From Paludibacter sp. (GTDB taxonomy: Bacteria > Bacteroidota > Bacteroidia > Bacteroidales > Paludibacteraceae): a stretch of 64,000 nt of DNA. The notes below the pieces were generated by a model that was given only the letters and a program-made list of their open reading frames with translations, was not told the DNA's origin and did no database searches. This document shows positions 44,341-53,182 of the stretch, piece by piece; position 1 is the first letter of the stretch, and each line of letters starts with the position of its first letter. Made by a program: the position numbers and the translations under genes. The DNA lies in contig JAQTUE010000012.1 in the NCBI GenBank assembly GCA_028710415.1, forward strand, positions 101,114 through 165,113. Reading direction: 5' to 3'.

Positions 44341-45598
44341 ATCTGCCGTCAACTTTAATAATTTTTGGCAATCCGGGACCTGCATCAGTCATGGTGATTT
44401 TTATTCCGGCTGATGCCCAAAGATAATTACGCAAATGCTCAAAATCATCGATGACTGTTCGTGTTACGGGAATATTTGCATCACCATCAACAATATATTC
44501 AACACCCTGAATGTTTCCAAGTGATTTAAAGAAACCGTTCACAGTAGTCGGAATAGTAAGAGGAACTCCTTTCACCTCTTTTACTGCATAAACGAATCGA
44601 TCTTCTTTTCCATCAAGGTCTGTGTCTTTTTTCTCTATCTCTACGAGTTTTTTACTGTAGTATTTGCGAATATACTCATCCACCTCGTTAACTGTGTCAA
44701 ACCACTTCCCTGTATCTCTATCAGGTATAAAATCGCCATCACTGATTGTTATTGTCAATTGCTTGGAATGTCCAAGTTGTGAGAGCACCGATGACAACCC
44801 TTCTTTCCCATCAAACGAAAGAACGACACGATTTGCATTGAAGCGATTGATCTCTTCAGCATATTTTTTAGCTTTATCGATCGCTTCCGGCGTACCAGTA
44901 ATAAACATCTTTCCTGTGTCGGCAACGAATTGCTTAACCTTTTTAGAGTCGGCTGGGAGGAATATTTCTGAGTCTTTACGTATTTTATCTTTATCTGCAA
45001 GAACCCCTATAACCTCTGACTGATATTTCTTCAAACTGATCGTCGCTGAAGCAACATCAATATTGACATGGTAGTCATATGCAAGAGATACATAATTCAG
45101 GAAATCAGACGCAGTTTTACCATTAAATCCTCTTGACGGAGGAGAGAGGTAGTTGCTCTCCGCCAAAACGTCCTGATCCATGAGAACGGTGTAATGTATA
45201 GTCATACCAAGGTCAAGCATTACATCCTTGAGGGGTTTATCAGGAAGAGGGGAGTATTGGACTGTCGTAATGGTACCGGCATATTTTCCCTTCTCGTGAC
45301 ATTCGACAATTTTTGGAAGGTCAGTCCGGAATTTGTTTGCTACTACTTCGATCACGAGTCCTTTTGTTTCAAGAAACTTTTCTACGTCCTCAAACGTATT
45401 CAAATTGGATGTTTCATCTGATCGTAAAAGAATATCTTTAGAGGAGAGGGCATATTTTTTTTGTTCTTTGTGTCCTACCCTTTCCAAAAGCAAAGATAAA
45501 CTATCTTGTCGAAAACCATCTTTTTGTAATTTTGGTTGAGGATCTACGCAACCGGCAAGAATAAAAGAAGCCGATAAAAAGAGAAAAAAACGTTTCAA
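44339..45598 (-). CDS. Lipoprotein of secretin N-domain type, without the barrel (419 aa)
   Basis: The likely start is the TTG at 45598 (GGAGGGG 4 bases upstream), giving MKRFFLFLSASFILAGC, a clear lipobox. Residues about 100-180 (PLKDVMLDLGMTIHYTVLMD, ASDFLNYVSLAYDYHVNIDV) fit a secretin N0/STN domain; MFITGTPEAIDKAKKYAEEI and NRFNANRVVLSF fit a following secretin N domain of PilN/BfpB type. The pore-forming barrel is not seen; instead there is a second region with similar repeats (WFDTVNEVDEYIRKYYSKKL, DDFEHLRNYLWASAGIKITM). It could be a secretin partner of the T4b pilus. Confidence 0.55.
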   Translation of the reverse strand: MKRFFLFLSASFILAGCVDPQPKLQKDGFRQDSLSLLLERVGHKEQKKYALSSKDILLRSDETSNLNTFEDVEKFLETKGLVIEVVANKFRTDLPKIVECHEKGKYAGTITTVQYSPLPDKPLKDVMLDLGMTIHYTVLMDQDVLAESNYLSPPSRGFNGKTASDFLNYVSLAYDYHVNIDVASATISLKKYQSEVIGVLADKDKIRKDSEIFLPADSKKVKQFVADTGKMFITGTPEAIDKAKKYAEEINRFNANRVVLSFDGKEGLSSVLSQLGHSKQLTITISDGDFIPDRDTGKWFDTVNEVDEYIRKYYSKKLVEIEKKDTDLDGKEDRFVYAVKEVKGVPLTIPTTVNGFFKSLGNIQGVEYIVDGDANIPVTRTVIDDFEHLRNYLWASAGIKITMTDAGPGLPKIIKVDGR

Positions 45599-45747
45599 AC
45601 ACCCCTCCAACTTTCATGAAAACTTCGCTAAAAAGGAAGTAAAATGAGATTATTGGAGTAAATTATAGGATTTAATTTTTTTTTTGTCAATGAATCTTAA
45701 TAATTAAAAAAATAGAATCTGATTTTTTGTAAAAAGAAGGGGACGCG

Positions 45748-45978
45748 TTATACGTTATCGAGCTTTTCTGGAAGATTTTTATCTCGTCTCATCTCGTCAA
45801 TACTGGCATCAACAATCCGTTTTATTTTAAGAGCATATTCGAGTCCGGCTTTATCTTTCGTGATTTCAATATTGCCTATGATAGTAATTTTATTATGTTG
45901 ATTTTTTACATTTGTATGTCCGATCCGGATTGGATCGGCATCTTCAAACGCCAAGAAGGGTACAGCGGTATGAAACAT
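45748..45978 (-). CDS. Hypothetical protein, 76 aa
   Basis: Small protein with beta-strand half (VNQHNKITIIGNIEIT-like) and basic helix (LEYALKIKRIVDASIDEMRR). It starts right at the end of the rep gene (gap 1 base), so it is probably co-translated with it, possibly as a copy-control or accessory replication protein (inference). Confidence 0.55.
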   Translation of the reverse strand: MFHTAVPFLAFEDADPIRIGHTNVKNQHNKITIIGNIEITKDKAGLEYALKIKRIVDASIDEMRRDKNLPEKLDNV

Positions 45979-45979
45979 C

Positions 45980-46720
45980 TTAGTTTTGACCTGCGGTAAT
46001 TTTTGCTAACTCAAGCTTCAATTCGAGCTGTCTATTCTGTTCTTTCAGCATTGTAATCTGCTTGTCTAAGTTTTGTTCTTGCATTGGCAAAGAATCTGCA
46101 GCATGTACAATATCTGCATCCTGAATGCTGGATTCTTGTATTACAACTTCTTGATGTACACCATCTCCATCAGTATATTCTTTGGCATCAATGACTTCAT
46201 GCGGCTTACTTAGCTCTACATCACCGATATACGTTGTTTTGACCTCCCGAGATACGATTGCCTCTTGTTTTTGAAAGTCAAAGTCGACCGTCATAATTTG
46301 ACGGAGCTTGCTGATATCTTCCCAGTTCCCTTTACCAAAAAGGTGAGGGTTCAAGTAGATGAATTTATTTTCGCCTTCAATTAGAATCTTCTTCTCCAAT
46401 AGGGCTTTAATTGCTTTATGAATCGAACTCATAACGACACCAAGGTCCGCACCGATTTGTTTTCGGCTCTGAGGGCTTAGAAAAACCATGTTACCTATTC
46501 CAACATAAGACTCAAGAATAGCAGACAAAACTGCCGTCTCACCTTTGTTTAATTGTTCGAGGAACGAAATATGCTTTGTGAAGAGCATAATGAAATCGGG
46601 CGTACGAGGAACCTTATAAACCCTACGGTTTGTTTGTTCCGTCAGCTCGCCTGTTTCTGCGTTATGTGATGTTTTAACCTCGTGATAAACAATACTTTTT
46701 GAATTTGAAGCTGAAGACAT
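45980..46720 (-). CDS. RepL-like plasmid replication initiator, 246 aa
   Basis: From the ATG at 46720 (AGAGGTG 3 bases upstream) it has a winged-helix domain: FIMLFTKHISFLEQLNKGET, GNMVFLSPQSRKQIGADLGV, SSIHKAIKALLEKKILIEGE and FIYLNPHLFGKGNWEDISKL. The 'Y.INP..F.KG' block is typical of RepL-type initiators, and the C terminus is a coiled coil (QEQNLDKQITMLKEQNRQLE). It lies beside a field of CCACTT repeats, which could be its binding sites. A -10 element TATACT (46764-46759) sits in front of an iteron copy, suggesting self-control. Confidence 0.7.
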   Translation of the reverse strand: MSSASNSKSIVYHEVKTSHNAETGELTEQTNRRVYKVPRTPDFIMLFTKHISFLEQLNKGETAVLSAILESYVGIGNMVFLSPQSRKQIGADLGVVMSSIHKAIKALLEKKILIEGENKFIYLNPHLFGKGNWEDISKLRQIMTVDFDFQKQEAIVSREVKTTYIGDVELSKPHEVIDAKEYTDGDGVHQEVVIQESSIQDADIVHAADSLPMQEQNLDKQITMLKEQNRQLELKLELAKITAGQN

Positions 46721-46773
46721 TGTCACCTCTTTTATAGATTGGCATCTGAAATCAACAAAGTATAACCGTAGAG

Positions 46774-47060
46774 TTTTAAAATTCCACTTAAAGAGAAAAA
46801 TAAAATCACTTTCGGAGTAAAAAAATACCACTTGTGACATAATGAGGGGTATTTTTTTGCCACAAAATCGAAATGTGACACTCGTTAAAGTGGCATTAAA
46901 AATCCACATTTTCAAAGGTGACCGATTCAAATTGTGGCATTTAAAATCCACTTTTTTTAAAAGGTCTTTTCAAAAAGTGGAAAAAAAAAGCCACTGCAAG
47001 CGCTCAAAATTCCACTAAAGTGGACTGAGTCGCCACTATAGTGGCTATTTTTGCACTTTC
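46774..47060. repeat. Iteron field; candidate origin of replication
   Basis: Around ten copies of an AAATYCCACTT-type motif in both orientations, for example AAAATTCCACTT (46779-46790), GTGGCATTAAAAATCCACAT and GTGGCATTTAAAATCCACTT (two near-identical 20-mers at about 46890 and 46934), AAAATTCCACTAAAGTGGAC and GCCACTATAGTGGC. Runs of A/T lie between. Located immediately upstream of rep, this is the pattern of an iteron-type origin, with initiator binding and an AT-rich unwinding region. It may overlap the rep promoter. Confidence 0.7.
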
Positions 47061-47173
47061 AAAATCCCTTTAAAAAGCCGTTGGCAAGGGGCTTAAAATG
47101 GGGTCGGCTGTAAGACGCTCTATATTATATTAATAGTGACCATTTCCTCATTGAGAATCACGCTTCGCGATAA

Positions 47174-47230
47174 CCGCGCATTGGAGCGCGGGACGATTCT
47201 GTTTTGAACCCCTTGCGGGGACAGAATCGT
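47174..47230. other. Two strong hairpins next to the iterons
   Basis: CCGCGC-ATTGGA-GCGCGG (47174-47191) is followed by a long hairpin, ACGATTCTGT (47193-47202) pairing with ACAGAATCGT (47221-47230) around CCCC-TTGC-GGGG. They lie in the non-coding region 47061-47433, which is GC-richer than the iterons. They could be a primosome assembly or oriT-type structure, a transcription terminator, or a control RNA. I see no gene there. Confidence 0.45.
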
Positions 47231-47433
47231 TCTTTATAAGAAATCGTGTCGGATGAGTCATTGAAAACTAACAGGGTGTGTTGATCGAAAGCGCCACTAA
47301 AACAAATAAATTCTTTTTTTTAAACAGATGGAGAAAAAAAACTAAATTTTTATATCGTTCGAAAATCCATTAAGTGTAATCTTAATGAGAGATAAGTGGC
47401 ATTTAGTTGCCATCTATCTGATTTGTGGCTTTT

Positions 47434-47859
47434 TTAATTCTCTTGGATCATCATTGCAATGTTGTAATGGAGTTTAACAGGAAGTAGAAATAAACATTCT
47501 GGGTCAGTTTGTGTATTTTTATCGACATATTTTTGGGTATCACTTTTGAGATCATTAAAATGTTTCTTTACGTAGAATGCTATTGGATCTGTTTTCCCAC
47601 ATTCTGGAATGAAGGCGTCACTGTTGAATTTGTCGATCATCGATTCATGGATGATATCTTTTACGAGAATTCTCTTTATATCCATTGAGCATTTCCAATC
47701 TCTCGATAATGTGGATAAGATGTCGCGGTAAATTGGCAAAAGTTTTATTGCTTGGGTAAAAGCTTTATCGTCATCATATTCTGAATATGCCTTTTTAAAT
47801 GCTGCACTAAGAGAATCCTCGGTTATATCTTCTCTACTAATTCCAAAATTCAATATCAT
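47434..47859 (-). CDS. Hypothetical protein, 141 aa
   Basis: A helical soluble protein (ILNFGISREDITEDSLSAAF, YVKKHFNDLKSDTQKYVDKN) with one Cys pair far apart. No motif recognised. Its ATG follows the 407-aa gene by 12 bases; the four genes 47434-50364 read as one minus-strand operon leading toward the origin region. Confidence 0.6.
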   Translation of the reverse strand: MILNFGISREDITEDSLSAAFKKAYSEYDDDKAFTQAIKLLPIYRDILSTLSRDWKCSMDIKRILVKDIIHESMIDKFNSDAFIPECGKTDPIAFYVKKHFNDLKSDTQKYVDKNTQTDPECLFLLPVKLHYNIAMMIQEN

Positions 47860-47871
47860 ACAAGTTCCTTT

Positions 47872-49095
47872 TTAATCTTCATCGATCACTAAATACTCTT
47901 TTAACTCAATACGCGGCGGAACTTCATTGAAGCCACGGTTTCCAATTTTGAGCACCTTATTGAAAAGTACATCTGCGATTAGGCTCTGAGGTAAATTGAA
48001 ATCTCGTCCATAAGGTTTTATATCCCAACCTTCAGCGATCGCACGTTCTATTCTGCGTTGAATCAAACCGGGAATCATATTGACTGCATGTTTTTTAGTA
48101 ATGCCTGCTTTGTTAGATTGCGCGGCAGCTTCTTTTACGGCATACCAAATATGATTGAACATCTGAGAAGTGGAATAATGCTTCAGCCCTTCCTTGATTG
48201 AGAGGTCTGTTTTGGGTCCTATGTTGTCAGGCATTTTATATTCATCCAGCTTGTGTTTGAGATATTCTATGCACTCAAAAAAGCAGATGCTTGTCCAAAT
48301 GGTATTGATCTCGTACCTTTCTTCATCAACAATGATATTAGGTGATATTAATTCGTCCATCGCTGTAAATGAATCATCAACATTTAGTGTATAGATTGCT
48401 TTTAACGGATAATATTGGCGTATCACTCCGTCTTCATCAACGATCAAAGAATCGTGAGGAGTTTTCTCATTGAAGCGAATCCATCCCCATCTTTTGAGGT
48501 AGGAAACGATATACAGTGCAAAGTCGAAGGTGGGCGCGAGCTTAGTGTCTTTGCCCAAAAAAGCCGGATATATGGTTTCCGGATTATCTTCGTCTTGTCC
48601 GGAACGCAAAACTGCTGCGAGGAAAATTCTGGTCTGCGCATCTTCCATCAAAATATGGCTGTTGTCCTTAGCCGTGAGTATCGACTTCTCAATAGATTTT
48701 GTGAGTGCATTGTCGATAAAATTTAAACATCTATTGCAGGTACATTTTATGCGAGGGCTTTGGGTGTGGCCGCATTTTTCGCAGTAGAATTTATTTTCGA
48801 GAACAACGTCACAAGAATCGTCCCGCGACAATCCTTTGGCCGACATTGGAAATGGGGTGCAATATGGACACAAGGTATCCACATAAAAGGTTGGCATTCT
48901 GCTGACAAATTTTTGTGTAGTGCATGAGAGGGAATATTCACTTAGCAGATTTTTGGTGTTTTCGCCAAGATAGTATCGATGAATAAGATTGGTAAAATCG
49001 CAAAAGCTCAATGCAGCGAAGAGCTGATCTCTCGTGTCATGATGGGGGACTCTCATATTTTTATGAATAATCTCCACGGTATCTGCAGCACCCAT
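47872..49095 (-). CDS. Zinc-ribbon protein of unknown function, 407 aa
   Basis: Residues about 65-125 hold three Cys pairs: LCPYCTPFP, YCEKCGHT, IKCTCNRCLN, so one or two zinc ribbons. The front part (ALSFCDFTNLIHRYYLGENT) might be helix-turn-helix-like, as in FlhC-type regulators; I am not confident of that. The rest has no motif (VDDSFTAMDELISPNIIVDE, RRIERAIAEGWDIKPYGRDF). DNA-binding or replication-control function is plausible from the location beside the origin. Confidence 0.6.
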   Translation of the reverse strand: MGAADTVEIIHKNMRVPHHDTRDQLFAALSFCDFTNLIHRYYLGENTKNLLSEYSLSCTTQKFVSRMPTFYVDTLCPYCTPFPMSAKGLSRDDSCDVVLENKFYCEKCGHTQSPRIKCTCNRCLNFIDNALTKSIEKSILTAKDNSHILMEDAQTRIFLAAVLRSGQDEDNPETIYPAFLGKDTKLAPTFDFALYIVSYLKRWGWIRFNEKTPHDSLIVDEDGVIRQYYPLKAIYTLNVDDSFTAMDELISPNIIVDEERYEINTIWTSICFFECIEYLKHKLDEYKMPDNIGPKTDLSIKEGLKHYSTSQMFNHIWYAVKEAAAQSNKAGITKKHAVNMIPGLIQRRIERAIAEGWDIKPYGRDFNLPQSLIADVLFNKVLKIGNRGFNEVPPRIELKEYLVIDED

Positions 49096-49148
49096 ACAAA
49101 TCCTTTCCTTTTTTGTGAAATTATAGTGGCAAGAGGTCGCAAAAAGTA

Positions 49149-49631
49149 TTAACTATTTTGGAAATGTATTCGCTGATAGTAATACAAAGCCTTATCGCAT
49201 TCTTCGGCGAGCAATAAAATTGTGTCTGAAAGCGCCGCAAACGCATAAGGATCAAAACCGCATCCGATTTTTTTGTTTCCCGAAGCGTAGTTAACGTAGT
49301 ACGTCGACTTTGTATCAACGGCGAAAGTAAGCTCGTTTTTATTACCGTCATTGCCGGCTTTCGTCGGATCGGTAAATTTTTTAAAAGAGCTCTTTCCATG
49401 TTTAAGCAGCTCCCGGATCCCGTAGCTCATGGCCCGAAGATCGGACGACGTGACGAGCATAGAAACTTTTTTGTTGTTTCCCTCGCTGAAGTTTTCGATG
49501 AACTCCAAGAATACCGCTTCGGAATAAGCATTATTCTTCTTTTCGATTTTGATCGATATCGCAAAAAGGTGCTTCCCCGGAAAACTTTTATAAGCGACAT
49601 GGTGCTGTTCTTGGTAGCGTTTATTTTCCAT
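49149..49631 (-). CDS. Hypothetical protein, 160 aa
   Basis: A soluble alpha/beta protein (KSFPGKHLFAISIKIEKKNN, VSMLVTSSDLRAMSYGIREL, FDPYAFAALSDTILLLAEEC). Its start lies inside the end of the upstream gene (49621), an 11-base overlap, so the two are translationally coupled. The GC content around it is a little higher than the neighbours. No family recognised. Confidence 0.6.
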   Translation of the reverse strand: MENKRYQEQHHVAYKSFPGKHLFAISIKIEKKNNAYSEAVFLEFIENFSEGNNKKVSMLVTSSDLRAMSYGIRELLKHGKSSFKKFTDPTKAGNDGNKNELTFAVDTKSTYYVNYASGNKKIGCGFDPYAFAALSDTILLLAEECDKALYYYQRIHFQNS

Positions 49632-50364
49632 CTTCTTCTTCTCGCATCATATAAAACACATCCCCGAACGGGTTCTTGGCCAGTTTGACAAAAGTGTTGA
49701 TCGTCATGTCCGATCGGTACAAAGCAGGGGTGTAATAAAAAGCATTCGGTGCCAGAATTGAAAGATGCTCCGTAAGCGTGATCCGATCCCCTTTTTCATT
49801 TTCGGAAGGGAATTGAATGTAGGGATAGCTTTTCTGATGGAGAACACCGGCTATTTTAACGACGACTTTATCCTGATTGTCCTTGAGATACTGAAGCTCT
49901 CCCTCGGCTTTGAGGATATCGGTATTGATCTGATCGTTGAGTACCCGCATCGCTTCATCATCGTAATTATGCAAAATCGCCTCTTCGGTCATCAGCTTTT
50001 TGTATTTGTTCTTCCAAATCGCAAATTCAGTATCAAGGAATTTTTCATCGAAGATTACTTCATGATCGGTAATCTGGCGATGCTTTCCTCGGATCCCCGT
50101 TGAATACTGCGTCGCAGGTTTGCCCGGATTGACGATTTTAAGAACTTTAGAAAACTCCGTCTTTACCCGTTTTGAAAACTTATCGGTGTCGCGGCGATCG
50201 TAATGATCCTGCAGCGATCGCAATTGCGCATCGCCCGCAGCGTCAATAAAATACACCGTGGCGTCGCCGACTCGTTTTGATGAATAACGCAGGAGCACTT
50301 CCTCTACCTTCGATTTGTATTCGTCGAGCTCATCGCTGCCTTTGCCCCCTTTTGTGCGAGCCAT
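49621..50364 (-). CDS. Hypothetical protein, 247 aa
   Basis: The ATG at 50364 follows a GTGAGG site. The protein starts basic (MARTKGGKGSDELDEYKSKV), is helical in its middle (FDEKFLDTEFAIWKNKYKKL) and ends with YRSDMTINTFVKLAKNPFGD. No signal peptide. Not recognised; it is the first gene of the minus-strand operon leading to the origin and sits next to the long palindrome. Confidence 0.6.
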   Translation of the reverse strand: MARTKGGKGSDELDEYKSKVEEVLLRYSSKRVGDATVYFIDAAGDAQLRSLQDHYDRRDTDKFSKRVKTEFSKVLKIVNPGKPATQYSTGIRGKHRQITDHEVIFDEKFLDTEFAIWKNKYKKLMTEEAILHNYDDEAMRVLNDQINTDILKAEGELQYLKDNQDKVVVKIAGVLHQKSYPYIQFPSENEKGDRITLTEHLSILAPNAFYYTPALYRSDMTINTFVKLAKNPFGDVFYMMREEEDGK

Positions 50365-50398
50365 GGAAACCTCACTTTCCTGTAAAATCAATATACAG

Positions 50399-50794
50399 TA
50401 TTATGTAATATATCCCATATTGTACCACCATACCCGCCTCCCACCAAACTTTTTTATAAAAACTTTTCTTTCCTTCCGTCTTTTTTGGGATCCAACCAAT
50501 TTCACCATTTTATTCATGTTCCCCAATTTTTTCAATTTTGTCCTTCGTCCTTTCGTCTTTGTCGGCTCCATTTGTACTTTTTTCATCGCCTCCCGGCTCG
50601 ATCGGGCGTAGCCCCTTCACTGATCTCCCCTTTGGAAAATTTGCCGAATTTTGGCGGACTTGGCTAATTTGGGAATTTTGCGCGCGGCGGGGGAGGGGAA
50701 ACGCGAAAATAATATGGTGAAAGGAGTTAATGGGGATTTTTGCTTATGAGGTGGGAGGCGTGGAGATGATCTAAGAGGGATATATTACATAATA
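50399..50794. repeat. Large imperfect palindrome, about 400 bp, non-coding
   Basis: An outer perfect 18-bp repeat TATTATGTAATATATCCC (50399-50416) is inverted at 50777-50794, an inner 11-bp CGCCTCCCACC (50435-50445) is inverted at 50750-50760, and TTTCACCAT..TTATT-type sequence (50500-50515) is inverted at 50708-50722. The left arm is rich in pyrimidines and the right in purines, so the top strand could fold back as one long imperfect cruciform. The stretch 50365-51090 contains no gene I can support. It may be an oriT, a MITE-like element or a regulatory fold-back. Confidence 0.6.
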
Positions 50795-51090
50795 CGACAT
50801 GAAAGAGGGGATAGCAGTCGTTTTCATTATATATGTATATGTTGTGTCTTTGTTTGGTGATTGTTAGGTATTTGTATATATATGTAATAGGGGAATGTTT
50901 TTTACAGTGTTGGATACCTGCTGATTTTATTTAAAAAGCGGGTCGGTTTTTTATATACGGTAGCAATGTTTTCACAAATTATCAGATTCATATACTTCAG
51001 TAAATATGAATAAACGAAAAATATCTACTCTTATCCAAGCCAAAAAAGTATTAACGTGATAAAATATCATTAAAATTTCATTAAGGTCTT

Positions 51091-51975
51091 GTGTTGTTTA
51101 GATATACAGTATCACTTCTCGCTCTCTTTTTTTTGTCATTTATAGTGTTGAGTTCCAGCGCAGCAACAATACAGATGAGCAAAATTTCTCCATATCATAA
51201 AGAAACTTTGAAACTTGACAAAGAAGTTCTTGCATCAAAATCTTCATTTGATTACATTATTAGCAAAGACCTCAAATTCCATTTGTCACTAAGTGAAGAT
51301 ATCTACAATACACCTACCGGCATTTTTCTTGATTCATTTGAAATAAGCAAAGATTTTTCTAAGCCCACTAATGGATATGTCGACTATAACACGAATTTCA
51401 ATATCAAACCGGGCAAACATTCTCTTGTTATAAATAAACAAAAGATTGAAGTAAATGCAATCTATATGTTCGATTTAGACCAGCATTTTGATGATATAAA
51501 AAATACTTGGCAAAGTCGTAGTGACAATTTTGCCAAAGTTACCAAAGACGGGATCTTACTAAAAAACGTCGATAGACAATACGGGTCCTTTGCTTTCAAG
51601 CGATTTTACAGTGATAAGTTGTATGTCAATTTCGATTTTGTTCCTCTCCAATTTAAACCCGGAATGGTCATATACTTTGGAGACAACATTTATTTTATGA
51701 TCAATCACAACAATATCATGGTTATGAAAAAAGGATTGAATAAACAACGAGACACAAAGGTTGACAAAAAATCGATCCCATTAATCCAGAACAACAAGTT
51801 GCAAAAGATCGAAATCGAAAGAAATTTAGATACGTATACGATCAATTTGAATAATGAGAAGGTTTTAGATTACAATGACAGCAAAGAGCTACGCAACCAG
51901 AGATTCCGGAATATCGGGATATCTATGCCTAACAACGGATGTGAAATACTTTTGAAAAAAATCATAATCAAGTAG
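51091..51975 (+). CDS. Exported protein with beta-sandwich-like C-terminal domain, 294 aa
   Basis: The GTG at 51091 (AAGG 4 bases upstream) starts MLFRYTVSLLALFFLSFIVL, a signal peptide ending SSSAA. The first half has beta strands (KFHLSLSEDIYNTPTGIFLD); the second half (YGSFAFKRFYSDKLYVNFDF, FKPGMVIYFGDNIYFMINHN, RNIGISMPNNGCEILLKKII) resembles a laminin-G/concanavalin-like sandwich by pattern only. Extended -10 TGATAAAAT is at 51057-51065. The next gene follows after 4 bases. Confidence 0.6.
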   Translation: MLFRYTVSLLALFFLSFIVLSSSAATIQMSKISPYHKETLKLDKEVLASKSSFDYIISKDLKFHLSLSEDIYNTPTGIFLDSFEISKDFSKPTNGYVDYNTNFNIKPGKHSLVINKQKIEVNAIYMFDLDQHFDDIKNTWQSRSDNFAKVTKDGILLKNVDRQYGSFAFKRFYSDKLYVNFDFVPLQFKPGMVIYFGDNIYFMINHNNIMVMKKGLNKQRDTKVDKKSIPLIQNNKLQKIEIERNLDTYTINLNNEKVLDYNDSKELRNQRFRNIGISMPNNGCEILLKKIIIK

Positions 51976-51979
51976 ATTC

Positions 51980-53167
51980 ATGGGTAAAGCGAAAGAATCT
52001 ACAGATATTCTAAGTACACTATTTGATAACTTCGAGAAGTTAAGTACAATCGGCAATCTCCTCTTATTTTTAGTGGTTATATTTATGTCCATTGTAATTG
52101 CTCTCTTGGTATGGCATTTTATAAAGAAAGATAAATACTTGGTTGGTGCCGGATTTTTTTTTATGCCGGCGGCCTTAGCAGGATACTTATATTTTCATCA
52201 AACCAAAGAGATTTCATATACGAGCAGTAAAGACATAACCAGCCTCGGCGATGATTTCAAATGCTACTATGGCGGAAAAGAATGCGATTTCAATACCGAT
52301 ACACACAATATAGAATGCGGATATTGGAGAGGGAATGAGAGTCAAACTCTCACATGTAAATACAAGGATCTTCAAAAGAACTTTCTAATACCGGAAAAAA
52401 ATTCGTCAGTGTCACTTGACGATATGTTTCTGGTCGTTGATGATATGAAGGTCTCATTTAAAAACGATCAGTTGATTGCAAATTTTAGTTTTAAGAACCC
52501 CATAACAAATAATATGGTTCCTTTAGACGGGCATAAAGAGATCAATGTTTCGATTTGTGAAAAACTCTGTAAAGCAAAGATAAATGTAGATTCTACGTAT
52601 ACAGTACGGTCAAAAAGATCTGAAATTGAGACCGTATTTAAAAAGAATTGTGAAGACAAAATATCGGTTAGACAAAACCTCAGCGGATGTGATGCTCTAA
52701 AAGAGTTCGATATCTCGGTGCCTTTTGATAATAAAAATGTCTATATGAAAGATAATCATCATATTTTTACTGGGAACGTCAGGCAAAATAGTTTGCCGCT
52801 TTACACCAACAAACAGTTTTTCGATACTACAATGAAGGTAGATTTTCTTGAACCCACGGTATGTTTTGTCCTTGGGCTCGGGGATAGTACATTAAAAATT
52901 GAAAATGGTATTGTAAGTCTAAATGGGACAACATCTCCCATTCCAAAGCTTGATGTCCGTGAGCCTGCTTATCTCCGGATACAGAAGAATTATAACAATG
53001 TAAATATCTTGATCAGTCAAGAAAGTTCTTTAAGCGAAACCATTCAAGCCGACTGTCAATCCGGGAACAAAAAGAAAATTACTTTTGGATATACGCTAAA
53101 ATCAAAGCTCAAGAAAGATGTCTTGAGCGTCTATATAGGTGAATTTGAGAATATACGAGTAGAATAG
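51980..53167 (+). CDS. Membrane protein with Cys-rich exterior domain, 395 aa
   Basis: Two membrane segments near the N terminus (about residues 20-46 and 54-72: LLLFLVVIFMSIVIALLVWH; LVGAGFFFMPAALAGYLYFH), then a long exported part with Cys pairs (FKCYYGGKECDF, IECGYW, LTCKY, SICEKLCKAK, KNCEDK, SGCDALK). Its C-terminal ~120 residues look related in fold to the upstream protein. The two genes are probably one operon that acts at the cell surface; function unknown. Confidence 0.6.
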   Translation: MGKAKESTDILSTLFDNFEKLSTIGNLLLFLVVIFMSIVIALLVWHFIKKDKYLVGAGFFFMPAALAGYLYFHQTKEISYTSSKDITSLGDDFKCYYGGKECDFNTDTHNIECGYWRGNESQTLTCKYKDLQKNFLIPEKNSSVSLDDMFLVVDDMKVSFKNDQLIANFSFKNPITNNMVPLDGHKEINVSICEKLCKAKINVDSTYTVRSKRSEIETVFKKNCEDKISVRQNLSGCDALKEFDISVPFDNKNVYMKDNHHIFTGNVRQNSLPLYTNKQFFDTTMKVDFLEPTVCFVLGLGDSTLKIENGIVSLNGTTSPIPKLDVREPAYLRIQKNYNNVNILISQESSLSETIQADCQSGNKKKITFGYTLKSKLKKDVLSVYIGEFENIRVE

Positions 53168-53182
53168 CATCCAATTGTCCAA

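Noticed and set aside
46774..47060. CRISPR-like repeat spacing in the iteron region
   Set aside because: The repeats are about 10-20 bases, run in both orientations and have uneven spacing with no unique spacers; they fit iterons. No cas gene is nearby.
50315..50611. A 98-aa plus-strand frame inside the palindrome
   Set aside because: The frame is antisense to the start of the 247-aa gene and to palindrome sequence, with low-complexity Phe/Ser composition and no ribosome-binding site.
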